Positions 9,988-19,081 are shown, counted from the first letter of the stretch. The stretch is 64,000 bases of DNA from Lactobacillus sp. ESL0791 (GCF_029433255.1 NZ_JAQTHU010000001.1:992001-1056000); one strand, 5' to 3'. Notes: generated by a model not told the origin, from the letters alone. Program-made: numbers and translations.

Positions 9988-10065
9988 AACCCCAAAATAA
10001 AAACGCAAGACCTCTCTGCGTTATACTTTAAGTAACCAAAACAAAGTTACAGGAGATCTTACATT

Positions 10066-10248
10066 ATGAAAAGTATACCGCAAATCAATCAAGAAAAGGA
10101 CACTTCCTTGCTAATTTCTGCTTTTGCCAAGCTAATTGGTCTACCTGCTAACTGTGCACTGCAAGCAGTCAAAGAAGATATTCCAGAAGATACTAAGCAA
10201 GTAACAGATAACTTCATTGAGCTACTGCCAAGATTTATCCAAAAATAG
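10066..10248 (+). pseudogene. Internally deleted IS4-type transposase remnant (left)
   Basis: A 60-codon frame with RBS CAGGAGAT. The first 25 codons look like the N-terminus of a transposase. From 10138 the DNA joins a sequence matching the C-terminal part of the remnant at 11433-11834: CTGCAAGCAGTCAAAGAAGA occurs in both (10157-10176 and 11701-11720), and both have GAGCTACTG followed by AAGATTTATCCAA. The middle of the transposase, including the catalytic core, is missing, so no function is expected. The copies differ by small insertions and substitutions, so this is an old decayed element. Confidence 0.6.
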
Positions 10249-10351
10249 CCTGAGGGAAGCGAATAAAACATAATTAAAAGCTAAAAAAGCCAGAGTCCAT
10301 AAGGAATCTAGCCAGTTTTACTGCTTTAGAGTTTCAATTAGGTTAATAAAA

Positions 10352-11320
10352 TTATTTCTTATTTCTTTTTTCAAAGTTTAGATAACTTTGATAGTGTTCT
10401 TTAGTTATTTTTCCTTTTGTAACAGCTAATTTAACAGCACATTTTGGTTCTGACATGTGTCTGCAATTTCTAAACTTGCATTGTTTTGATAAAATTGTTA
10501 TATCATTAAAAACAGTGGGCGTATTTTTATTAATTACACTACTAATAGTTTTAAATCCAGGAGTATCAATATAATAAATTCCTAAACTTGGTATTGCATT
10601 TAAGGTTACATTTGTTGTAGTATGTTTGCCTTTTTGGTCACCACTTCGTACACCATTAATTTTATTTATCGTTTTTCCTGATAATTCATTTAGTAGAGTT
10701 GATTTTCCTACACCTGAAGCTCCTACTACTGCAATAGTTTGGTTCTTGATTAAATTTTGTTTTAGTTGCTGTATAGTTTCTGGAAGATATATAGAAACTT
10801 TTTTTATTTTTAAAGTAGGGTAAGTCCGTTTGATCTTATTTTCAATTTTTTTGCATTCAGCTAAATGGTCAATTTTAGATAGTAAAATCAATGGATCTTG
10901 GTTAGATATGTGAAACGTTTCTAAATACCGTTCTAGTTTTTCTATTGTAAAACGTTGGTTAACTGCAATCATAACCCAAATTTGATTGACATTAGATGCA
11001 ATAAGTCGCTCTTGCTTTTTAACATGCCAGCTTTTTTCGGCATTACTGGTTGCTTTAGAAAGTATATTATGTCGGGGATAAACTTTAATTATGTTTTTAT
11101 TGTTTAAGGAATAATTAACATAGTCTCCAACTAAAATCTTATCCACTTTTAGTTTTGCTAAATTTGTATAAGCTAAATCTATATTGTGTAAAGCTCCATT
11201 TTCTCCTACTAATTTAATTTTTTTACCTACTACGCTTATTACTCTGTAAACTCTGCCATTAGATAATTTATGCTTTAAACTAAAGTCTTTGATACCAAAA
11301 TCAAACTTATTGTTTATCAA
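10352..11320 (-). CDS. RsgA/YjeQ-like circularly permuted GTPase
   Basis: Circularly permuted GTPase of the RsgA (YjeQ/EngC) family, which acts in late 30S ribosome maturation. An OB-like N-terminal domain (residues about 20-90) includes VGDYV. The G motifs come in permuted order: LLSKID (about 145-151), GASGVGKST (about 200-208) and DTPG (about 252). The zinc motif CX4CXHX5C is complete (C281, C286, H288, C294). 322 residues, intact. It is noticeably AT-rich and lies between two remnants of the same transposon family, so it may be an acquired second copy; no other rsgA is in this window. A role in ribosome protection or stress is possible but unproven. Confidence 0.85.
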   Translation of the reverse strand: MINNKFDFGIKDFSLKHKLSNGRVYRVISVVGKKIKLVGENGALHNIDLAYTNLAKLKVDKILVGDYVNYSLNNKNIIKVYPRHNILSKATSNAEKSWHVKKQERLIASNVNQIWVMIAVNQRFTIEKLERYLETFHISNQDPLILLSKIDHLAECKKIENKIKRTYPTLKIKKVSIYLPETIQQLKQNLIKNQTIAVVGASGVGKSTLLNELSGKTINKINGVRSGDQKGKHTTTNVTLNAIPSLGIYYIDTPGFKTISSVINKNTPTVFNDITILSKQCKFRNCRHMSEPKCAVKLAVTKGKITKEHYQSYLNFEKRNKK

Positions 11321-11432
11321 ATTGACACTCCTACTTTTTAATCTATTATTTAATTTTATTACATACAGTTTACAATAAATTTTGTGATAATTATAGTAGA
11401 CAAAATATTAGAGGTCAGAAGTAACAAAAATA

Positions 11433-11834
11433 ATGAATAAGATCGAAGCTTCTATTTATGGCCATAGATGGCAGATAGAAACATACTTTAAAGCGGCTAA
11501 ACAGTATCTAGCTTTAGATAAATCACAAATTCAAAGTTACGATGGGCAGTGTGGCTATTTTGCCGTCATGGCCTTAACTTATGATTTGCTGGCTGAAAGG
11601 CAGGCAATTGATGAGCGCACAATCGGAGATTTGTTCTATCTGATGAATGATGCATTGCCAGATTTAGCATTTGAAGAAGCATTTGTCTACCTGCTAACTG
11701 CACTGCAAGCAGTCAAAGAAGAAATACAGAAGAGATTGAGCTACTGTCAAGATTTATCCAACAAATTTATCCCGTTAGCGAATATCATCAGGTATTTGCT
11801 AACGGGATTTTTAATAAAAAACAATGGCAATTAA
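11433..11834 (+). pseudogene. C-terminal fragment of an IS4-family transposase (right)
   Basis: 133 codons carrying the IS4-family signature Y-x2-R-x3-E-x6-K in YGHRWQIETYFKAAK, that is, the last catalytic Glu region of the DDE domain. The N-terminal two thirds of the protein are absent and the sequence upstream is intergenic, so this is a broken gene. Its C-terminal DNA is related to the left remnant at 10138-10248. The final codons overlap a long perfect hairpin (11769-11808). Confidence 0.75.
11769..11813 (+). terminator. Terminator inside the IS4 remnant
   Basis: Perfect 11-bp arms ATCCCGTTAGC (11769-11779) and GCTAACGGGAT (11798-11808), then TTTTT. The hairpin lies within the last codons of the transposase fragment. 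Confidence 0.75.
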
Positions 11835-11871
11835 AAATCACTTTAGCTGTTCTTTTCTAAAGTGATTTTTT
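11834..11871. terminator. Bidirectional terminator, IS4 remnant / SPFH gene
   Basis: AAATCACTTTAG and CTAAAGTGATTT arms with an A-run before and a T-run after, between convergent genes. Confidence 0.85.
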
Positions 11872-11895
11872 ACCATAATTTATTATTCTTTATTT

Positions 11896-12756
11896 TTATT
11901 TTTCGCTTTCATCCCAGATTTTTTTGGTGGCTGGAATTTTACCTAATTCGCTAATTTCATCCTTGTCAACGACAATCAGATTATTTGGCCCTTCCGCCAA
12001 GCGGTTGAAACTATCTAGGCTTTGATTCTTGAAATAACCGTCACTGGCATTAGCAAGACTTGTCTGCAACTGGTTGATCCGGTATGCTTCCGCATCGGCC
12101 CTGGTCTTAGTTGCTTCCGCATTGGCCTTGGCCGTTGCAATCAGCGCGTCATTCTTTGCCTTGGTGGTCAGCTCAATATTCTTTGCCTCACCTTCGGCCT
12201 TTTCGATTGCGGCAATCTTCTCCCGGTCGGCAGTCAGCTGTTTGTCCATAGCTTTTTGAATTTCTGGACTTGGCAGCAGTTCATCAATGTTGACCCGCAC
12301 AACACGAATCCCGTAAACGTCGGTTAGGTCGCCGATAGCTGCGGTTAATTGGGTGTTGATTTTACTGGTGGAGCCTAAGGCATCATTCAAGTCCATGCGG
12401 CCAATAATGTCCCGCAGGTGCCCCCGAATCAGTTCAACCATTGACTTAACTGAATCGGTATTGTTGTAAAAATATTTGTAGGAATCAGTCACCAAATAGT
12501 TGAGAGTCAAACTGGTTGTGATTTCCGCATTATCCTTAGTAATAATTGAATACTTGGAAATTTCTGCCGGAAACATTGCCAGAGAAACCCGACGCAGTTT
12601 TTGCACAAATGGAAAAATAAAGACAAAACCGGCTTTAACCGTCCTTGAGTATTTGCCCAATGTTTCGACCAATCCCTCATTGTTTTGCGGAACGACCCGA
12701 AAGCCCAGCGCCATGAAAACAATTAACAAAATTATGATTATTAATGGTAAGATCAT
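11896..12756 (-). CDS. SPFH/band-7 domain membrane protein (stomatin-like)
   Basis: Membrane-anchored SPFH protein. A single N-terminal hydrophobic helix (residues about 2-20) is followed by the band-7 domain (VPQNNEGLVETLGKYSRTV onward, about 22-180). A long Ala/Glu/Lys-rich coiled-coil region (about 180-235) supports oligomers. Stomatin-like proteins scaffold membrane microdomains in bacteria; the exact client is not visible here. 286 residues. RBS AAAGGAC precedes the ATG. It lies just downstream of, and on the same strand as, the LTA-synthase-family gene, 37 nt away. Confidence 0.88.
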   Translation of the reverse strand: MILPLIIIILLIVFMALGFRVVPQNNEGLVETLGKYSRTVKAGFVFIFPFVQKLRRVSLAMFPAEISKYSIITKDNAEITTSLTLNYLVTDSYKYFYNNTDSVKSMVELIRGHLRDIIGRMDLNDALGSTSKINTQLTAAIGDLTDVYGIRVVRVNIDELLPSPEIQKAMDKQLTADREKIAAIEKAEGEAKNIELTTKAKNDALIATAKANAEATKTRADAEAYRINQLQTSLANASDGYFKNQSLDSFNRLAEGPNNLIVVDKDEISELGKIPATKKIWDESEK

Positions 12757-12793
12757 AAAATAGTCCTTTCTTAAATAAAATCATATGATTAGA

Positions 12794-14977
12794 CTAATTA
12801 TATGACTTTTTCTTCTTTTTGCTAGTTTTATTTTCGGTTAATTGGTTATTTTGCACTGATTCCGGAACCTGAGTAATCTCTTCGTTTCTGTCCTGCAGCT
12901 CGCTCGCATCGGTCTTATATAGAGAAGTGGTTGAGCCGTGTTTTTTTGAATATAAAGATGTCGAATTTTTACCGAGTTTGTCTTCAATCTGCAACATTTG
13001 CTGGTAATTGTCTAGGTAGTTAAATTGTGAAGGATTAACGGGTGTGAAGCCAATAGGTGTGTAAAATCTTAGCAGATTATGGTTGTTAAGAAGGTCAGAA
13101 TATTTCAGCGATTTCCGGCTGATTTTAGTTAAGTGGCCGATTTCTTTCTTTTCCTTAAGTGTAAAGTTGACAATCTGCTTGCCATTCTTGCGGTTATAGA
13201 CACTGCCTTTGGTTCCTTGGCTGCCGACAATCACGTATTTTTTGCTGACGACGGTGCCATTGCGAAAAACAAGCCATGGCTGGTAGTGCGGTGACAGCAA
13301 GTTTTGTCCAAACTGCAGGTAGTTTTCATTTGGGATTCCCAACAAATTCAGCAGGGTTGGCAGAACATCAATTTCGCCAGCTACCTCGTGTTTGATTTGC
13401 CCTTTGAGGTTGGCGGCGTGCAGCATGAAGGGCACACGCTGCATCTGCACGTTGTTATACGTATTCCAGGTGTCCGAACTTTCACCGACAATTGGCGCCA
13501 GCGTTTGATTATCCGAATTGCTTAGGCCGTAATGATCGCCGTAAATAACCACCAGTGTGTTTTTATACAAACCGGATTTTTTAAGGTAAGTGAAAAATTC
13601 TTTGACGGCCTGGTCTAGGTAGTGGGCAGTTTCAAAGTAATTGTTGATTGTCTGGTTTTGCGTGTCGGTGGTTTTAAAGGTGGGGTCGGCGTCTTCCGGT
13701 TTCAGTTCAAACGGAATGTGGTTGGTGACGGTGATGAATTTAGTATAGAAAGGCTGCTGCAGGTGTTCCAAATACTTGATACTTTCCGCAAATAGCAGCT
13801 TATCTTTCAGGCCGTAACCGCTTTTATCCTCGCTGTCGCTGCTGAAATAATTTTGGTCAAAAAAGTAATTGTAACCGAAATTTTTATAGACCTCGTTTCT
13901 GTTCCAAAAGGTGCCGACATTGCCGTGAAAGACAGCCGAAGTGTAGCCGTGGTCACGCAAAATTTGTGGCGCCGCCTGGAAAGTGTTGTTGGAGCCGAGT
14001 GAGGTAAAAAGTGACCCGTCAGAGATGCCGTAAGTTCCGGTTTCGAGCATGTTTTCGGCATCGCTTGTTTTGCCGATTCCGACCTGGTGGTAAAAATTGG
14101 CAAAACTGATGGTGTGGGGATTTTTATAAAGTGAATTTAAAAACGGCGTGACTTCCTTATTATTGATTTTTAGGTTAAGCAAAAACTGCTGGAAACTTTC
14201 TAGATGAATTACGATCACGTTTTTCCCCTTTTCCTTGCCAAAATATTGCTTGCTGGCCGGAACGTGATTTTTTTGGGTAAAGCGCAGAATTTGATTCAAG
14301 TCGTCCGCGTTGGCATTTCGGGTTACCTGGCCTGTCTGGGCACTTTTGATGCCGTCATAAATGGTGTAAGTGTCAATCCCTAAATATTTGACAACGTAGG
14401 TGTGGTCAAAGGTATTGCGCAGCAGGCGCGGCCGGGATGATTCGGCCATGAAGATATTTAAGCCAAGAATAAACGCACCTAAAGAAGTAATGGTAAAAGG
14501 TGTCAGCAGGCCGTATGATTTGGGATCAATTTTTATTTTTTTACTGATTAACAGGGCGATAATAACGACCAAATCAAGCCAGATGAGGCAGTCAGACAAC
14601 TGCAGCAGGGAAACGGCACTCTTGCCTAGGCCCGGTGCCACCTTGCCGACATTCACGATCGTTTTAACCGTGATAAAATCAGAGAACTGCCTGTAGTAAA
14701 GGACGTTAGCAAAGAGCAGGGCGCTGTTGGCAAAGTCCATTACCAGCATCATGATATAGGAAACAAGCGGCTTGGGAAAATAAAAACCAATGCCGATCAG
14801 CATAATGGCGGCGCCTAAGGGACTGATCCACATGATAATGTGCTGATAAGGATCGGAAAGGCCCAGATTAAAGTCAAAGTAGGCCACGAAGAGATATTTC
14901 AACCAAAAAAGAACGATTAATAGACTAAAAAAGCCTGTCCGTGTTTGAATAAAACTTTTAAAATTTATTTTTTTCAC
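12794..14977 (-). CDS. LTA synthase family phosphoglycerol transferase
   Basis: Membrane enzyme of the LtaS/sulfatase superfamily, expected to polymerise glycerol phosphate from phosphatidylglycerol into lipoteichoic acid or to prime it. Five hydrophobic segments (residues about 12-190) precede an extracellular sulfatase-like domain. Metal and catalytic positions are visible: E260 in IHLES, nucleophile T304 in GIGKTSDAE, and D481-H482 in YGDHYG. The C-terminus is a charged Lys-rich tail. 727 residues, somewhat longer than Staphylococcus aureus LtaS. The start is GTG with GAGGAG upstream. Not named ltaS because paralogues with different roles (LtaP-like) share these features. Confidence 0.88.
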   Translation of the reverse strand: MKKINFKSFIQTRTGFFSLLIVLFWLKYLFVAYFDFNLGLSDPYQHIIMWISPLGAAIMLIGIGFYFPKPLVSYIMMLVMDFANSALLFANVLYYRQFSDFITVKTIVNVGKVAPGLGKSAVSLLQLSDCLIWLDLVVIIALLISKKIKIDPKSYGLLTPFTITSLGAFILGLNIFMAESSRPRLLRNTFDHTYVVKYLGIDTYTIYDGIKSAQTGQVTRNANADDLNQILRFTQKNHVPASKQYFGKEKGKNVIVIHLESFQQFLLNLKINNKEVTPFLNSLYKNPHTISFANFYHQVGIGKTSDAENMLETGTYGISDGSLFTSLGSNNTFQAAPQILRDHGYTSAVFHGNVGTFWNRNEVYKNFGYNYFFDQNYFSSDSEDKSGYGLKDKLLFAESIKYLEHLQQPFYTKFITVTNHIPFELKPEDADPTFKTTDTQNQTINNYFETAHYLDQAVKEFFTYLKKSGLYKNTLVVIYGDHYGLSNSDNQTLAPIVGESSDTWNTYNNVQMQRVPFMLHAANLKGQIKHEVAGEIDVLPTLLNLLGIPNENYLQFGQNLLSPHYQPWLVFRNGTVVSKKYVIVGSQGTKGSVYNRKNGKQIVNFTLKEKKEIGHLTKISRKSLKYSDLLNNHNLLRFYTPIGFTPVNPSQFNYLDNYQQMLQIEDKLGKNSTSLYSKKHGSTTSLYKTDASELQDRNEEITQVPESVQNNQLTENKTSKKKKKSYN

Positions 14978-15082
14978 TAGTAATGCTCCTCTAATACAAC
15001 AATTTTACTGGTTTAACGGAATTTAAACAATCTTTTGCGGGGAGTTAGTACTTTTTTAAGGTTTAATTTGGCTAAAATTGAG

Positions 15083-15088
15083 TATAAT
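15083..15088 (+). promoter_or_regulatory. -10 element upstream of the VanZ-like gene
   Basis: TATAAT at 15083-15088 just before the RBS AGAGGAAA (15091-15098). No strong -35 is seen at the expected spacing. Confidence 0.4.
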
Positions 15089-15101
15089 TTAGAGGAAACT
15101 T

Positions 15102-15125
15102 ATGTATGGGATTTTGATTATTTAG
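15102..15125 (+). other. Seven-codon open frame ending at an amber codon just before the VanZ-like ATG
   Basis: ATG at 15102 stands 3 nt after AGAGGAAACTT and reads MYGILII then TAG (15123-15125), immediately followed by the ATG of the VanZ-like gene in the same frame. The good ribosome-binding site serves this short frame, while the next ATG has none of its own. It is either a leader peptide with stop-start coupling or the original N-terminus cut by a nonsense change. Confidence 0.4.
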
Positions 15126-15740
15126 ATGCTTTTTTTAGGACCACTTTACAATTGGCTGGCACAACATTATGCTACTAAGATTAACCATTTTGCGCTGATT
15201 AAGCTGACGATGCTGGCAATTGACAAGACAATTTTTTATTTTCTTTTTTTTGCGGTGCTGCGGCTGTTGTGGCTGCTTGTTATCAGAAAAAGACGAACAA
15301 TTAAGTCGGAAGCGGGGATGTGGGCCTTTGTTTTTTACCTAATTCTGCTTTTAATGTTAACGACTTTTCGCGATACCTACTTTCCTTGGCAGCTGGATTT
15401 TAATTTTACGCGGCCGCTGACGGAAATCAATCTGGTCTTTATGAAGGAAACTTGGAAACTGGTCTATGCTGAAAGTCGCATTGATTTTTTCTATAATTCC
15501 TTAGGCAATGTCCTATGTTTTCTTCCGTTTGGCTTTTTGCTGCCGCTGGTTTTCTCAAAGAAGCAGAGCTTTCTGAAGGTTGTTTTTCTGGGGATGATCC
15601 TGTCAGTATTTATTGAAGGGATGCAGTTTATTCTGGAAACAGGGATTAGTGACATTGACGACGTCTTTTTTAACACATGTGGGGCGATCCTGGGATACTT
15701 GCTATATTTGCTTTTCCGGCAAGTTAGAAAGATTTTCTAA
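15126..15740 (+). CDS. VanZ-like family membrane protein
   Basis: Small membrane protein of the VanZ-like family (PF04892 type). It has about five hydrophobic segments and the family pattern in the middle and C-terminal part (DFFYNSLGNVLCFLPFGFLLPL, then EGMQFILETGISDIDDVFFNTCGAILGY). The founding member affects teicoplanin resistance, but most members have no known function. 204 residues from the ATG at 15126. That ATG directly follows an in-frame TAG and lacks its own RBS. Confidence 0.8.
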   Translation: MLFLGPLYNWLAQHYATKINHFALIKLTMLAIDKTIFYFLFFAVLRLLWLLVIRKRRTIKSEAGMWAFVFYLILLLMLTTFRDTYFPWQLDFNFTRPLTEINLVFMKETWKLVYAESRIDFFYNSLGNVLCFLPFGFLLPLVFSKKQSFLKVVFLGMILSVFIEGMQFILETGISDIDDVFFNTCGAILGYLLYLLFRQVRKIF

Positions 15741-15831
15741 TGTTGATGAAAAGTAACTGGTATTAAGTGATTAAGATTGTTAAAATGAAATTGTGAAAAA
15801 AATAATTTTTAGTTTAGGTAGGAGCAAATTT

Positions 15832-17175
15832 ATGAGTTTAATTAAATTTGATAGTAGCAAGTTAACGCCTTTTGTTCATGAAAATGAACTGGGCGAGATG
15901 CAAGCAATGGTCAATGCTGTTGTTACTGAACTTAAAGATGGCAGTGGTGCAGGAAGTGATTTTCTGGGCTGGCTTGATTTGCCGGTTAATTACGATAAGG
16001 ATGAATTTAGCCGCATTAAAAAGGCTGCTAAGAAAATTCAGGGCGATTCTGAAGTGCTGATTTGTATTGGGATCGGTGGCTCATACCTTGGTGCCCAAGC
16101 GGCCGTTGAATTCTTGAACGGTGCGTTTTATGGCAGGAAAAAGGAAAATAATCCAACCATTGTTTTCTGTGGTAATTCACTTTCCGGTTCATATCTGTAT
16201 GATTTGATTGATTGGCTGGGCGACAAGGACTTCAGTGTCAACGTCATTTCGAAATCAGGAACGACAACTGAGCCGGCTGTTGCTTTCAGAATTTTTAAGG
16301 ATAAATTGATTAAAAAGTACGGCAAAGAGGAAGCAACTAAACGAATTTATGCAACCACGGATAAGGCTAAGGGCGCTTTGAAGACCGAAGCCGATGCGGA
16401 AGGTTATGAAGAGTTTGTCGTTCCGGATGATGTCGGCGGCCGTTACAGTGTTTTGTCTGCTGTGGGTTTACTGCCGATTGCTGCTTCCGGTGCCAATATT
16501 GACCAGCTGATGAAGGGGGCTGCCGATGCCCGTGCTGATTATGGCGATACGGATTTGACCAAGGCTACCCCATACCAATATGCCGCTTTGCGCAATATTT
16601 TGTATCGTAAGGGCTATACAACTGAAATTGTCGAAAACTATGAGCCAACACTGCGGATGTTTAGCGAGTGGTGTAAACAGCTGATGGGTGAATCAGAAGG
16701 TAAGGACCAGAAGGGCATTTACCCGTCAAGTGCCAATTTCTCAACCGACTTGCATTCACTAGGACAATACATTCAGGAAGGCCTGCGCGACCTATTTGAA
16801 ACGGTCATCCGGGTTGAAAATCCGCGTCATGATGTGACAATTCCTGGCGACGATAAGAATTTGGATCAATTAAACTTCTTGCAGGGCAAGAGCCTGAACT
16901 ATGTTAACGACCATGCTTATGAGGGTGTGGTTTTGGCTCATACCGATGGTGGCGTTCCGGTGATGACGGTTAATATTCCTGATCAAACCGAACATACCTT
17001 AGGCTACCTGATTTACTTCTTTGAGTTGGCAATTGGGGTTTCCGGCTACCTGAATGGAGTTAATCCGTTCAATCAACCGGGAGTTGAGGAATACAAGCGA
17101 AACATGTTTGGCCTGCTCAACAAGCCGGGTTATGAAAACCTGCACGATGATTTGACCAAACGTTTTGCAAAATAG
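15832..17175 (+). CDS. pgi: Glucose-6-phosphate isomerase
   Basis: Interconverts glucose-6-phosphate and fructose-6-phosphate in glycolysis. Two SIS sugar-isomerase lobes are seen, with the family signatures [12 protein letters not shown] (residues about 140-151) and [14 protein letters not shown] (about 202-215). The C-terminal conserved region [14 protein letters not shown] contains the catalytic Lys. 447 residues from ATG 15832, which has TAGGAGC at a good distance; the upstream frame starting at 15793 has no RBS. A stand-alone gene followed by a hairpin. Confidence 0.97.
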   Translation: MSLIKFDSSKLTPFVHENELGEMQAMVNAVVTELKDGSGAGSDFLGWLDLPVNYDKDEFSRIKKAAKKIQGDSEVLICIGIGGSYLGAQAAVEFLNGAFYGRKKENNPTIVFCGNSLSGSYLYDLIDWLGDKDFSVNVISKSGTTTEPAVAFRIFKDKLIKKYGKEEATKRIYATTDKAKGALKTEADAEGYEEFVVPDDVGGRYSVLSAVGLLPIAASGANIDQLMKGAADARADYGDTDLTKATPYQYAALRNILYRKGYTTEIVENYEPTLRMFSEWCKQLMGESEGKDQKGIYPSSANFSTDLHSLGQYIQEGLRDLFETVIRVENPRHDVTIPGDDKNLDQLNFLQGKSLNYVNDHAYEGVVLAHTDGGVPVMTVNIPDQTEHTLGYLIYFFELAIGVSGYLNGVNPFNQPGVEEYKRNMFGLLNKPGYENLHDDLTKRFAK

Positions 17176-17236
17176 AAAATGCTTGTGGCAGTTTTTTTAA
17201 AAATTTTGTTAGTATAATTAATAGCAAAGTGATTAG

Positions 17237-17273
17237 AAAAAGAGTAAAACACTTAATAGTTTTACTCTTTTTT
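17237..17273 (+). terminator. Terminator between pgi and the MFS gene
   Basis: Perfect 14-bp arms AAAAAGAGTAAAAC (17237-17250) and GTTTTACTCTTTTT (17259-17272) with a T-run. A TATAAT at 17213-17218 lies upstream of it, so the hairpin could end pgi transcription or act as an attenuator of the next gene. Confidence 0.8.
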
Positions 17274-17292
17274 CGTTTTTTAGGAGGTTTTT

Positions 17293-18693
17293 ATGAAAGA
17301 AAAAGTGGTAACGACCAAGCATGTTTTAGCAATTATTGCCTGTGCCCTGATGGCGTTTGTTTCGATTTTGACGGAAACCAGTTTGAACGTGACGTTTCCA
17401 ACGTTAATGAAACAGTTTCACATTGGTTTAGGCACGGTGCAGTGGACTACCACCGGTTACTTGCTGATGATTGCCGTGATCATGGTGGCGAGTTCGTATT
17501 TGAACGAGCGTTTTTCGGCACGGCAATTATTTTTGACGGCAGCGGTTGCTTTTATCTGTGGCTCGCTGCTGTCTGCCACTGCAACTAATTTCGGCGTTTT
17601 GCTTGCTGGCAGGCTGATTTCGGCATTTGGCGCGGGCTTCTCAATTCCGTTGATGTTCAACCTAGTGGTTGAATTGATGCCGCAGAATAAGTGGGGCTTT
17701 TATATGGGGTTGACTGGGCTCGTAGTGATTTTAGCACCATCGCTGGGCCCGACTTTTGGCGGGACAATTGTCTACTTTTGGAACTGGCAGCTGATCTTTT
17801 ACCTTGTTTCGGGCTTGGCGGTTGTTATCTTGCTTTTAGGTTATTTTACAGTTGAGAAATACCATAAAGAAAAGCGCGCCGGTTTTGATTGGCGCAGTCA
17901 TGTTTTGATTGCGGCAGCGATGGTGATTTTTAGCCTGACTTTCAGTGAGATTGGTCAAGGCTTAACCAATATTTGGTTCTGGCTGGGGCTTTTAGTTGCT
18001 GCACTTTTATTATTTTTATTTATTAAATCGGTCAAAAATAGTGATAAGAAGTTGTTAGACTTGGCAGTTTTTAAGAATAAAACCTTTGTTTGTGCCCTCA
18101 TTTCGTATTTGCTGCTGCAGTTTATTAATATTGGCACTAGTTTTGTCCTACCGAATTTTGTGCAGATTGTCAACCACTCGTCTTCGCTGATTGGTGGTTT
18201 GATTTTGCTGCCTGGCTGTATTTTAAGCGGGATTCTTAATCCGTGGTTCGGCCATATTTATGACAAAAAAGGGCCACAGCTACCGCTTTTACTTGGCACC
18301 ATTTTCTGCCTTATTGCCAGCATCTTATTTACCGTTTTTGCACGCAAATTAACCATTCCATTGGTTGTACTCTTTTACGGCATTATGATTATTGGACGGC
18401 AGCTGGCTTTTAACAACACAATGGCAGAAGCCTCAAAACTGCAACCGGAAAGCCTGCATACCGATGCAACGGCGGTCTTTCAGACGGGACAGCAGTATGC
18501 TGGCTCGATGGGAACAACGGTGATGGCGGCGATTATTTCTGCCTGGCAGAAACGCCCGGGAAATTATTCTGTTTTAACCGCTCAGGGCAGCCAGATTGCC
18601 TTTATGGTCATGATTCTTTCCAGTGTCATAATTTTGCTGAGCTATTTAAAGATGTTTCAACTGGAAAAAAAGAGCGGAATTAAATTACATTAA
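17293..18693 (+). CDS. MFS multidrug exporter, DHA2 (14-TMS) family
   Basis: Proton-driven drug exporter of the DHA2/EmrB-QacA family by topology: about 14 hydrophobic segments over 466 residues. It has the motif-C-like region LTGLVVILAPSLGPTFGGTIV (residues about 140-160) typical of antiporters, preceded by LAGRLISAFGAGFSIPLMF. RBS TAGGAGG 6 nt before the ATG. The substrate cannot be read from sequence. No regulator gene is adjacent. Confidence 0.88.
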   Translation: MKEKVVTTKHVLAIIACALMAFVSILTETSLNVTFPTLMKQFHIGLGTVQWTTTGYLLMIAVIMVASSYLNERFSARQLFLTAAVAFICGSLLSATATNFGVLLAGRLISAFGAGFSIPLMFNLVVELMPQNKWGFYMGLTGLVVILAPSLGPTFGGTIVYFWNWQLIFYLVSGLAVVILLLGYFTVEKYHKEKRAGFDWRSHVLIAAAMVIFSLTFSEIGQGLTNIWFWLGLLVAALLLFLFIKSVKNSDKKLLDLAVFKNKTFVCALISYLLLQFINIGTSFVLPNFVQIVNHSSSLIGGLILLPGCILSGILNPWFGHIYDKKGPQLPLLLGTIFCLIASILFTVFARKLTIPLVVLFYGIMIIGRQLAFNNTMAEASKLQPESLHTDATAVFQTGQQYAGSMGTTVMAAIISAWQKRPGNYSVLTAQGSQIAFMVMILSSVIILLSYLKMFQLEKKSGIKLH

Positions 18694-18834
18694 AAAATAT
18701 TTCTCTTCATCTTTGTATTAAAAGAATTTTACTTGAAAAATTTTTTTACCTAGCCGACAAATGTAAACATTTAATAACAGCAATGCTACACGGGTGAGCT
18801 TGAGTAAACTCTATCTAGCAACAATTAAAAAACA

Positions 18835-18872
18835 TGAAAATCGCTTTCAATAACGTAAATTACTTGTATAAT
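18835..18872 (+). promoter_or_regulatory. Promoter with inverted repeat before the small membrane protein
   Basis: -35 TTTCAA (18845-18850), 16-nt spacer, -10 TATAAT (18867-18872). The symmetric TGAAA-N5-TTTCA at 18835-18849 overlaps the -35. It resembles a catabolite-responsive element with one extra base in the centre, so it may be an operator, but the match is imperfect. Confidence 0.5.
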
Positions 18873-18907
18873 AAGAGGTAGTTTAAATAAAGAAGGTCTA
18901 AAAATTG

Positions 18908-19081
18908 ATGTGTGATAACTTGTTGATGAAGATTTTTAATGTGATTGTCTTTGCTGTGGCTGCCTACTATACTTTTACCGGCGGCATGATGATGGCAATG
19001 TATTGGATGGCCGCAGGGATGTTAATTGATGCGGTCGTTGATTTAATCTATCATTTTCTGCCTAAGCACAAGAAGTGCTAA
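18908..19081 (+). CDS. Small membrane protein, unknown function (57 aa)
   Basis: Unrecognised 57-residue protein: MCDNLLMKIF, then a hydrophobic segment of about 45 residues rich in Met, Ala and Val that would make two membrane helices, then the basic tail LPKHKKC. Support for it being real: a good promoter, AGAAGG at 18891-18896, and a terminator directly after it. The TTG at 18905 in the same frame gives better RBS spacing (8 nt) and would add one residue. Confidence 0.6.
   Translation: MCDNLLMKIFNVIVFAVAAYYTFTGGMMMAMYWMAAGMLIDAVVDLIYHFLPKHKKC

Noticed and set aside
10352..11320. Reading the GTPase as an IS-encoded protein
   Set aside because: The G motifs, permuted order and CX4CXHX5C zinc site mark it clearly as RsgA family; only its surroundings are mobile.
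14400..14696. 98-codon plus-strand frame opposite the LTA-synthase gene
   Set aside because: Lies within the membrane-helix coding part of a real gene and has no RBS or start context.
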